From Firmicutes bacterium ADurb.Bin467 (GTDB lineage Bacteria; Bacillota; Clostridia; Christensenellales; Aristaeellaceae): 9,319 nt of DNA. The stretch is taken from the NCBI GenBank assembly GCA_002068815.1, contig MWAC01000296.1, positions 1-9,319 on the forward strand. Reading direction: 5' to 3'. Shown in pieces: positions 1 through 5,507 of the stretch. Within the stretch, counting starts at the first letter, position 1; each line of letters opens with the position of its first letter. Made by a program: the position numbers and the translations under genes. The notes beneath the pieces were generated by a model, which made no database searches, was not told the DNA's origin, and saw nothing but the letters and a program-made list of their open reading frames with translations.

Positions 1-887
1 GATGAGAGCCACGACAAACCGATGCTGCCTGCGTCCAGGGACTGCCGCAGCGCGCGGATGTGCTCCGGCGTCGTGCCGCAGCAGCCACCGAGCAGCGACG
101 CGCCGCCCTCGGCGAGCTTTTTCGAGTCCGGCGCGAATTCCTCGGGCGACACATGGAACTCCGCGCGGCCGTTGACGATCACCGGCAGCCCCGCGTTCGG
201 GTTCACGGCGATCGGCACGCTCACCGTCCCGACGAGCGCGGGCAGGAACTCGAGCAATTGCTTCGGCCCGAGCCCGCAGTTGAAGCCGACGGCGTCCGCG
301 CCGAGCGACTCCGCGACCGTCGCCGCGGCGACGACGTCCGCGCCGGTCAGCAGCCTGCCGGTTTCGTCGAACGTCATCGTCGCGATGACCGGCAGCGCGC
401 AGGCGTCCTTCGCGGCGAGCAGCGCGGCCTTCAATTCGTAGAGGTCGGTGAACGTCTCGAACAGCAGCGCGTCCGCGCCGGCGTTCAAAGCGCAGGCCGC
501 GATCTCCCGGAACAGCGAATACGCGCCCTCGAACGGCAGGTCGCCCATCGGTTTGAGCAGCTTGCCGAGCGGCCCTATGCTCGCGGCGACATACGCGTCC
601 CGACCGGAGTCTGCAATCGCCTCGCGCGCGGCGCGGACACCCGAGGAGACGACGGATGCGAGGTCGTTTCCATACTTCAGTCGGTTTGCGCCGAACGTGT
701 TCGTCTCGAGGATGTCCGCTCCGGCCGCGAGGTAGGCCGCGTGCACTTCCCGGACGACCGCGGGGGCGGTCAAATTCATCCGCTCGGGGAGCTCCCCCAG
801 GGCGAGGCCGCGCGACTGCAGCATCGTGCCCATCGCGCCGTCGAGGATCAAAAGCTCCCTTCCGAGCCTATCGCGGAGATTCCGCAT
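1..887 (-). CDS. metH: Cobalamin-dependent methionine synthase, N-terminal homocysteine-binding domain (partial, runs off left edge)
   Basis: Methionine synthase moves a methyl group from methyltetrahydrofolate via cobalamin to homocysteine in the cytoplasm. Only the first 295 codons are in the window and the frame is still open at base 1. What is visible is a complete homocysteine S-methyltransferase barrel: ILDGAMGTMLQ (about residues 13-23), ETNTFGANR, GFNCGLGP with Cys204, and GGCCGTTPEH with Cys269 and Cys270. These three cysteines are the zinc ligands that activate the homocysteine thiol, and their spacing matches bacterial MetH. The pterin- and B12-binding domains would lie beyond the left edge, so a stand-alone methyltransferase cannot be excluded from this sequence alone. 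The ATG at 887 has AGGAGGG (894-900) six bases upstream. It overlaps the end of the preceding activation gene by 20 bases, suggesting translational coupling. The neighbours metF and the activation protein strongly favour metH. Confidence 0.88.
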   Translation of the reverse strand, partial: MRNLRDRLGRELLILDGAMGTMLQSRGLALGELPERMNLTAPAVVREVHAAYLAAGADILETNTFGANRLKYGNDLASVVSSGVRAAREAIADSGRDAYVAASIGPLGKLLKPMGDLPFEGAYSLFREIAACALNAGADALLFETFTDLYELKAALLAAKDACALPVIATMTFDETGRLLTGADVVAAATVAESLGADAVGFNCGLGPKQLLEFLPALVGTVSVPIAVNPNAGLPVIVNGRAEFHVSPEEFAPDSKKLAEGGASLLGGCCGTTPEHIRALRQSLDAGSIGLSWLS

Positions 888-1518
888 CGCCGTCCCTCCT
901 TGAAGCGCAGTCTGTCTTCGGGCACGCGGCGCAGCCCGCGCCGGGCGCGCGGCGCCTTTCCCCGATGCCGACGATCGCCGTCACCGACTTCTCCGGCAGC
1001 ATCATGTATCCGTCCGTGAGCGTCATCCCGAGCCGCCGCCCGAGGTCGAGGATTTGAAACATCGCCCTCTGGTTCGAGATGTCGAGGTCTCCGTAGCCGG
1101 GGCTGAATCGCGGGCGCAGGAACAGACCGGAGTCGGCGGGCAACAGCGTCTCCTGCATGTCGTCCAGGTACTGTTCGAGCATCGCCGCGCACGCGGCCTG
1201 CCATACGCTCGCGCGCGGGAGGTCGAGCGCCGCGTACTTGCGCAGCAGCCGGTCCGCGCCCGCGCCGAGCGTCGCCGCGACGAAGAACGCCTCCCGGCAG
1301 CCCGCGAGGTTCTTCGCGAGCTTCGCGCTCTCGAAGCGGAAGTCGCCGACTTCGGTCGCTTTTTCGGACACGGCAATCGCCATCCTGCGCGAGACGCCGG
1401 CCGGTCGAATTTCCGACCGGAGTTCGTCCGACACCGATCGTATCAGCAAAAGGAGACCCTGGTCTGGTTTCGCATTTCCGAGGTAGCGCAGCACCTCTTT
1501 TTCCGGGATGCCGCTCAT
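868..1518 (-). CDS. Methionine synthase reactivation domain protein (stand-alone MetH activation domain)
   Basis: This 216-residue protein matches the C-terminal 'Vit B12-dependent methionine synthase activation' domain. That domain binds S-adenosylmethionine and remethylates cobalamin that has been oxidised to the inactive Co(II) form. The diagnostic SAM-binding motif RFSPGYGD is at residues 137-144, followed by DISNQ. The C-terminus has GIG and then a Cys-x2-Cys-x4-Cys cluster (Cys196, Cys199, Cys204), common in these proteins. In E. coli the domain is fused to MetH; as a separate small protein it is known from Thermotoga and many Firmicutes. The ATG at 1518 overlaps the metF stop as ATGA, with GGAG eight bases upstream. 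The stop (TAG, 868-870) lies 20 bases inside metH. The gene order metF, activator, metH implies one pathway unit. The family is clear; that it acts on the adjacent MetH is inferred from position. Confidence 0.88.
   Translation of the reverse strand: MSGIPEKEVLRYLGNAKPDQGLLLLIRSVSDELRSEIRPAGVSRRMAIAVSEKATEVGDFRFESAKLAKNLAGCREAFFVAATLGAGADRLLRKYAALDLPRASVWQAACAAMLEQYLDDMQETLLPADSGLFLRPRFSPGYGDLDISNQRAMFQILDLGRRLGMTLTDGYMMLPEKSVTAIVGIGERRRAPGAGCAACPKTDCASRRDGDAESPR
894..900 (-). promoter_or_regulatory. Ribosome-binding site of metH
   Basis: AGGAGGG on the minus strand, six bases before the ATG at 887. It lies inside the upstream activation gene and fixes the metH start. Confidence 0.8.
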
Positions 1519-2378
1519 CGGAAGATCTCCGAGAGGTTCAACATGATGCTGCCCGCGATGTCCGGCTGGTTCATCGTGTAGATGTGCACGTGGCTGACGC
1601 CGTTCGCGATCAGATCGATGATCTGCTCGGTCGCGTAGGCGATGCCCGCCTGCTTCATCGCGGCCGGGTTGTCCGAAAAGCGGTCGACGATCGCGCGGAA
1701 GCGCGGAGGAACCGTCGTCCCGGAGAGCTGGAAGATGCGCTTGACCTGCTTTTCGCGCGTGACCGGCATGATGCCCGCGATGACCGGCACCTGTATGCCG
1801 TGCTTCAAAAGCCGGAACAGGAAGTTGTAGAGGATGTTGTTGTCGAAGAACATCTGCGTCGTCAGAAATTCGCAGCCCGCGTCGACCTTGCGCCGTATGC
1901 CGTCGAGGTCCGCGCGCTTGCTCTCGGACTCCGGATGCCCCTCCGGGTAGCACGCGCCGCCGACCGAGAAGCCCCCGAAGCGGCGGATCTCCCCGATCAG
2001 GTCGCTCGCGTGCGCATAGTCCATCCGGAGGCTTTCGCGGTTCTCGGGCAGATCGCCTCGGATTGCCAGGATGTTCTCGACGCCGTACTCGCGGAGCTTT
2101 TCAAGCGTCGTCAGGATTTCCGCGCGCGCGGTCGACAGGCAGGTCATGTGCGCGAGCGCCGTCACGCCGTTTTCGACCTGCACCTCGCGCGCGACCTCGA
2201 CCGTGTGGTCGCCGGTCGAGCCCCCCGCGCCGCAGGTGACGCTGATGAACGAGGGCTGTAATTGCGCGATCTCGCGGACGACGCGCCTGATGTCGTGCAG
2301 CGGCTGCCCGATCTTCGGCGGGAACAGCTCGCAGGAGACCGTCACGCGGTCGCTGCGGATGATGTCGATGACGCGCAT
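1515..2378 (-). CDS. metF: 5,10-methylenetetrahydrofolate reductase
   Basis: MetF reduces methylenetetrahydrofolate to methyltetrahydrofolate, the methyl donor for the methionine synthase encoded downstream. The protein is a full-length single-domain flavin barrel of 287 residues. Recognisable motifs are CELFPPK (the catalytic Glu is residue 17), TCGAGGST (48-55), HMTCLS (77-82), ILAIRGDLP with Asp109, GACYPEGHPES (141-151) and FLTTQMFFDN (171-180). Two start codons are possible, ATG at 2384 and ATG at 2378. The only purine-rich site (GGGGGA) sits one base from the first ATG but at normal distance from the second. The family also usually begins at the second Met, so 2378 is preferred; using 2384 would add two residues. 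The TGA overlaps the next start (ATGA). A promoter candidate lies at 2414-2442 with a leader of roughly 25-30 bases, too short for a SAM riboswitch. Whether it feeds methionine synthesis only or also an acetogenic pathway cannot be told here. Confidence 0.95.
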   Translation of the reverse strand: MRVIDIIRSDRVTVSCELFPPKIGQPLHDIRRVVREIAQLQPSFISVTCGAGGSTGDHTVEVAREVQVENGVTALAHMTCLSTARAEILTTLEKLREYGVENILAIRGDLPENRESLRMDYAHASDLIGEIRRFGGFSVGGACYPEGHPESESKRADLDGIRRKVDAGCEFLTTQMFFDNNILYNFLFRLLKHGIQVPVIAGIMPVTREKQVKRIFQLSGTTVPPRFRAIVDRFSDNPAAMKQAGIAYATEQIIDLIANGVSHVHIYTMNQPDIAGSIMLNLSEIFR

Positions 2379-2413
2379 GCGCATTTCCCCCGTCGCTTGT
2401 ATGATTATCCATT

Positions 2414-2442
2414 ATTCTATAGCGTCCGGGGTGAAATTACAA
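2414..2442 (-). promoter_or_regulatory. Candidate sigma-A promoter for the metF operon
   Basis: On the minus strand TTGTAA (2437-2442) and TAGAAT (2414-2419) are separated by 17 bases, matching four and five of six consensus positions. Transcription would start near 2407, giving a short leader before metF. It sits back to back with the plus-strand promoter at 2452-2479. Confidence 0.5.
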
Positions 2443-2451
2443 GCGCCGTTC

Positions 2452-2479
2452 TTGACAATCCCCGCGAATCTGTTACAAT
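2452..2479 (+). promoter_or_regulatory. Strong sigma-A promoter reading toward the RNA methyltransferase and ilvA
   Basis: A perfect TTGACA (2452-2457) and a near-perfect TACAAT (2474-2479) are separated by 16 bases, with an upstream TG (extended -10, TGTTACAAT). Transcription should begin near 2486 and run straight into the palindrome at 2508-2653, which would fold as a long hairpin in the 5' leader of the transcript. Confidence 0.75.
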
Positions 2480-2507
2480 TTACAGGAAATGCTATGCTTG
2501 GTAATCG

Positions 2508-2653
2508 CTGATTTATTCGGCGGCGGGATTGCCGGTCGCTTTTCCGCCCCCACTGTGTCGCTCGCTCGGTCAACGTAGCTCCGCTACGCCTCCCTCGCGG
2601 CTCCGTGTGGGGACGAAAAATCGCCTCGGCGCTCCACCACCTCATTAAATCAG
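2508..2653. repeat. Imperfect 146-bp palindrome with terminal inverted repeats (MITE-like element)
   Basis: The ends are CTGATTTA (2508-2515) and its exact complement TAAATCAG (2646-2653). The two arms remain complementary inward, with GCCG, TCGCTTTT-like and CCGCCCCCAC-like blocks matching on both sides. They meet at a perfect hairpin CGTAGC-TCC-GCTACG (2574-2588), whose centre coincides with the centre of the element. Weaker complementarity extends outward to 2498-2507 and 2654-2663. A six-base direct repeat TGCTTG flanks the element (2495-2500 and 2654-2659). The size, symmetry and absence of coding potential suggest a non-autonomous repeat rather than a gene. A long transcribed hairpin with a regulatory role is the main alternative. 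Copy number in the genome would decide and cannot be seen here. Confidence 0.65.
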
Positions 2654-2669
2654 TGCTTGCCAGCCCTGA

Positions 2670-2780
2670 GTTTTCGTATCGCGGATCACGAGCGCGAAAA
2701 ACCCGCTGATCGCGTCGCTGCGCGCGCTGAAGGCGAAGAAGGCGCGCGAGGACACGGGGCTGTTCCTCGTCGAGGGCGAG
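2670..2780 (+). other. In-frame coding extension of the SpoU methyltransferase lacking a standard start codon
   Basis: The frame of the downstream methyltransferase stays open back to a TGA at 2667-2669. From 2676 it reads VSRITSAKNPLIASLRAL and, after a run of basic residues, GLFLVEGE. This is the usual N-terminus of SpoU/TrmH-family proteins (substrate-binding domain, 'ITSxxNPxI' and 'FLVEGxR' signatures). No ATG, GTG or TTG occurs in frame between the stop and 2781; family alignment would put the initiator at the GTA codon 2676-2678. The segment is evidently coding by descent, but how it is translated now is unclear. Confidence 0.7.
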
Positions 2781-3440
2781 GTGATGCTCCGGGAGGCGCT
2801 CTCCTCGGGGCTCGCGCCGCGCGCGCTGCTCTCCGAAACCGAGACGGAGCTCGCCGCGCGCTTCCCGGAGGCGCACATCGTTCCCCGCAGCATACTCGAG
2901 GCCGTGTGCGACACGAGGACGCCGCAGTCGATGTGCGCGGCGTTCGAAATTCCGGCCTTCGCGCCGCTTGCGCACGCCCCCGACCGGCTCGCCGCGCTCG
3001 ACGGCGTGCAGGACCCGGGAAACGTCGGGACGATCTGGCGGACGGCGGACGCGGCGGGCCTTCAGGGGCTGCTGCTCGGCGAGGGATGCGCGGACGCGTT
3101 CAGCCCGAAGGTGCAGCGCGCGGCGATGGGCTCGGGCTTCCGCCTCCCGGCGATCCCGGCGGAGCCGCTCGCGGAGGCGCTAAGGGAGCTGCGGGCGCGG
3201 GGATACAGGGTGATCGCGTCGGCGCTCGACGGGGAGGACTTCCGTCTAATGCCGGACGTGGGCGAGAAATTCGTGCTCGTGATCGGGAGCGAGGCGCGCG
3301 GCGTGTCGGACGAGGTGCGGGCTGAGGCGGATTTTCTCGGAAAGCTCCCGATGCGCGGGCGCGCCGAGTCGCTGAACGCGGCGGTCGCGGCGGGAATCAT
3401 GATGTATGCTTTGATGGACGGGCGGGAGGGTTGCCGATGA
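2781..3440 (+). CDS. SpoU/TrmH-family RNA 2'-O-ribose methyltransferase (start uncertain)
   Basis: SPOUT-fold methyltransferases transfer a methyl group from S-adenosylmethionine to a ribose 2'-OH in rRNA or tRNA. All three SpoU motifs are present, numbered from the GTG at 2781. Motif 1 is LDGVQDPGNVGTIWRTADA, with Asn81 and the catalytic-type Arg87. Motif 2 is LVIGSEARGVSDE (about 166-178). Motif 3 is LPMRGRAESLNAAVAAGI (189-206), forming the knot that binds SAM. From GTG 2781 the product is 219 residues. Including the conserved upstream extension (from about 2676) it would be about 254, closer to the family's normal size, so the native protein probably began upstream. GAGG at 2772-2775 could serve the GTG or the ATG at 2784, but that string also encodes the conserved VEGE. 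The TGA overlaps the ilvA ATG. The target nucleotide cannot be assigned; 23S rRNA is typical of this subgroup. Confidence 0.85.
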   Translation: MMLREALSSGLAPRALLSETETELAARFPEAHIVPRSILEAVCDTRTPQSMCAAFEIPAFAPLAHAPDRLAALDGVQDPGNVGTIWRTADAAGLQGLLLGEGCADAFSPKVQRAAMGSGFRLPAIPAEPLAEALRELRARGYRVIASALDGEDFRLMPDVGEKFVLVIGSEARGVSDEVRAEADFLGKLPMRGRAESLNAAVAAGIMMYALMDGREGCR

Positions 3441-4645
3441 GCGGGGTAACGTTCGGAATGGTGCTGGAGGCGCGCGAGCGGCTCCGGGGGATCGTCAGGC
3501 GGACGGAATTGGTGCCGTCGCGGACGCTGTCGGGCGACGGCCGCGAGGTGTTTTTGAAGACCGAGAGCTTGCAGCACACGGGCTCGTTCAAGCTGCGCGG
3601 CGCGTACAACCGGATTTCGCGGCTGACCGAGGACGAGAGGCGCGCGGGCGTCGTCGCGTCCTCGGCGGGCAACCACGCGCAGGGCGTCGCGCTCGCGGCG
3701 AAGATGTTCGGCGTCAAGGCGACGATCGTGATGCCGGAGGGCGCGTCGCTGGCGAAGATCGCGGCCACGCGCGAGCTCGGCGCGGAGGTGATCCTCGACG
3801 GCGCGTCGTTCGACGACGCGTTCCAAAGGGCGCTGAAGGTGCGCGAGGAGACCGGCGCGACGCTCGTGCACGCGTTTCAGGACCCGCTCGTCGTCGCCGG
3901 GCAGGGGACGGTCGGGCTCGAAATCCTCGAGGACCTGAAGGATGTCGACAGCGTGATCGTGCCGATCGGCGGCGGCGGTCTGATCGGCGGCATCGCGCTC
4001 GCGATCAAGGAGCTGCGCCCGCAGGCGCGCGTGATCGGCGTCGAGGCGGAGGCGGCGGACGCGATGGTGCAGTCGCTGAAAAAGGGCGGCCCGGTCATGA
4101 TCGAGTCCGCGTCGACGATCGCCGACGGCATCGCGATCAAGTACCCGGGCGAACTGACGTACGGGCTTTGCAGGCAGTACGTCGACGAGGTTGTGACCGT
4201 CGACGAGGACGAGATCGCGGGCGCGGTGCTCGTGCTTCTCGAGCGGTGCAAGGTCGTCGCCGAGGGCGCGGGCGCGGCGTCGGTCGCGGCGCTTCTGAGC
4301 GGCAAGGGCGGCGCGCACGGCAAGGTCGCGTGCGTCGTGTCCGGCGGCAACATCGACGTCACGACGCTGCAGCGCATCATCAACCGCGGCCTCACGAAGG
4401 AGGGGCGGCTGACGCACATCGACACCGTCGTCGTCGACCGACCGGGGCATCTGCAGCGGCTGCTCGCCGTCGTCGCCGGCGCGGGCGCGAACGTGATGTC
4501 CGTCCGGCACGACCGCGTCGACGAGAGCGCCGGCGCGGGCATGGTCAAGATCGGCCTGACGCTCGAGACGAACAACCGCGCGCACTACGAGAAGGTGCTG
4601 CTGGCGGTCAAGGAAGCGGGGCATAGGATCATCGGGCATCGATGA
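3437..4645 (+). CDS. ilvA: Threonine ammonia-lyase (threonine dehydratase) with C-terminal ACT domain
   Basis: This PLP enzyme deaminates L-threonine to 2-oxobutanoate and ammonia, the entry to isoleucine synthesis or to threonine fermentation. The 402-residue protein has the fold-type II catalytic domain: HTGSFKLRGAYNR with the PLP lysine Lys52, SSAGNHAQG (75-83) and the phosphate-binding glycine loop GGGGLIGG (178-185), then VVSGGN (300-305). A single ACT-like domain follows (about 328-402, HIDTVVVDRPGHLQRLL onward). This size and single-ACT layout is the 'short' IlvA/TdcB-like type of Firmicutes; the long E. coli IlvA has two ACT-like repeats near 510 residues. The start is ATG 3437, since GGAGGG ends seven bases upstream and ATGA overlaps the methyltransferase stop; a TTG at 3431 is less likely. 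No other branched-chain genes are nearby, so biosynthetic versus catabolic use is open. The last 17 bases overlap the convergent pseudouridine synthase gene. Confidence 0.93.
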   Translation: MSGVTFGMVLEARERLRGIVRRTELVPSRTLSGDGREVFLKTESLQHTGSFKLRGAYNRISRLTEDERRAGVVASSAGNHAQGVALAAKMFGVKATIVMPEGASLAKIAATRELGAEVILDGASFDDAFQRALKVREETGATLVHAFQDPLVVAGQGTVGLEILEDLKDVDSVIVPIGGGGLIGGIALAIKELRPQARVIGVEAEAADAMVQSLKKGGPVMIESASTIADGIAIKYPGELTYGLCRQYVDEVVTVDEDEIAGAVLVLLERCKVVAEGAGAASVAALLSGKGGAHGKVACVVSGGNIDVTTLQRIINRGLTKEGRLTHIDTVVVDRPGHLQRLLAVVAGAGANVMSVRHDRVDESAGAGMVKIGLTLETNNRAHYEKVLLAVKEAGHRIIGHR

Positions 4646-5507
4646 GCATTTGAAGCTCCGGCGGAAGCGGCGACGCGAGGTCGATCCGCCTCTCCGGCGC
4701 GTCGATCATGATGCGCGCGGAGTGCAGCGCGAACCGCCCGGGGAGGCGCGCGTCCTCATGGCCGTACAGGAAATCGCCTGCGACCGGGTGGCCGATGTGG
4801 GAGAGGTGCACGCGAATCTGGTGCGTGCGCCCGGTCTCGAGCCTGAGCCGGACGAGCGAATATTCGCCGAAACAGCCCTCCGCGCGCACGTGCGTGACGG
4901 AGGGCTTTCCATTTTGCAAGTCCACGGTGCGCTTGACGCTCGCCTCGCCGACCTTCGCGATCGGGGCGTCGATCGAGAACGCGCCCTCGACGCGCCCTTC
5001 GACGACGGCGAGGTACTCGCGCACGAAGCGGTCGGTGTGCAGGAGCTTCTGAAAGAGCTGGTAGCTGTGCGCGTGCTTCGCGACCGCCATCAGACCGCTC
5101 GTCCCCTTGTCGAGCCGGTTCAGCGGCCGGAACACGAATGCCGGGTCGGCGAAGTACGCCGCGAGCCGGTTTTCGAGCGTCGGGAGAGACTGCCGCGGCG
5201 ACCGCTGGCACGAGAGCGGCGCGGGCTTGTCGACGATCAGGAGGTCGCCGTCCTCGTAGACAATCGAAACCGGCTCGAACTCCGGCTCGACCGCGAGCGC
5301 GGGCGCGTCCTCCGGGAGCGCCGCGCAGACGACGTCGCCGTCCCGGAGAATATGGTTCGCGCGCGCGGGCGCGCCGTTGACCGTCAGCGCCCCGCGCACC
5401 TTCAGCGACGCGAACTGGTGGTAGGACATGCCCATGTCCGAGCGCACGAAGTACTTGAGCTTGCGCCCCTCGTCCTTCGGCTGGGCGGTGCGCGTGAGCG
5501 TCGTCAC
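4629..5507 (-). CDS. RluA-family RNA pseudouridine synthase
   Basis: The enzyme isomerises uridines in structured RNA (rRNA or tRNA) to pseudouridine. The 292-residue protein has an N-terminal S4-like RNA-binding segment (about 16-63, with YHQFASLKVRGALTVNG). The catalytic domain follows, with NRLDKGTSGLM carrying catalytic Asp133; the histidine often preceding RLD is Asn here, as seen in some Gram-positive members. The C-terminal hallmark is GRTHQIRVHLSHIGHPVAGD. The start is GTG at 5507, overlapping the aspS stop as GTGA. No good ribosome-binding site precedes it, so translation is probably coupled to aspS. An internal ATG (residue 25) would cut into the S4 segment and is disfavoured. As the last gene of the hisS-aspS operon it would share the T-box control. 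RluD is the nearest well-known name, but the subfamily and target cannot be fixed, so no symbol is given. Confidence 0.92.
   Translation of the reverse strand: MTTLTRTAQPKDEGRKLKYFVRSDMGMSYHQFASLKVRGALTVNGAPARANHILRDGDVVCAALPEDAPALAVEPEFEPVSIVYEDGDLLIVDKPAPLSCQRSPRQSLPTLENRLAAYFADPAFVFRPLNRLDKGTSGLMAVAKHAHSYQLFQKLLHTDRFVREYLAVVEGRVEGAFSIDAPIAKVGEASVKRTVDLQNGKPSVTHVRAEGCFGEYSLVRLRLETGRTHQIRVHLSHIGHPVAGDFLYGHEDARLPGRFALHSARIMIDAPERRIDLASPLPPELQMLIDAR

Noticed and set aside
2385..2410. SAM riboswitch or methionine T-box ahead of metF
   Set aside because: Only about 25-30 bases separate the candidate promoter from the start codon, and no riboswitch core is visible in either direction.
2657..3325. 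222-codon plus-strand frame starting MPALSFRIADHE
   Set aside because: It is out of frame with the SpoU motifs and becomes Arg/Gly/Ala-rich; only its first few codons matter, as a possible frameshifted start.
3062..4639. 525-codon minus-strand frame opposite ilvA
   Set aside because: An antisense shadow of ilvA and the methyltransferase; repetitive Arg/Asp/Ala composition, no domain.
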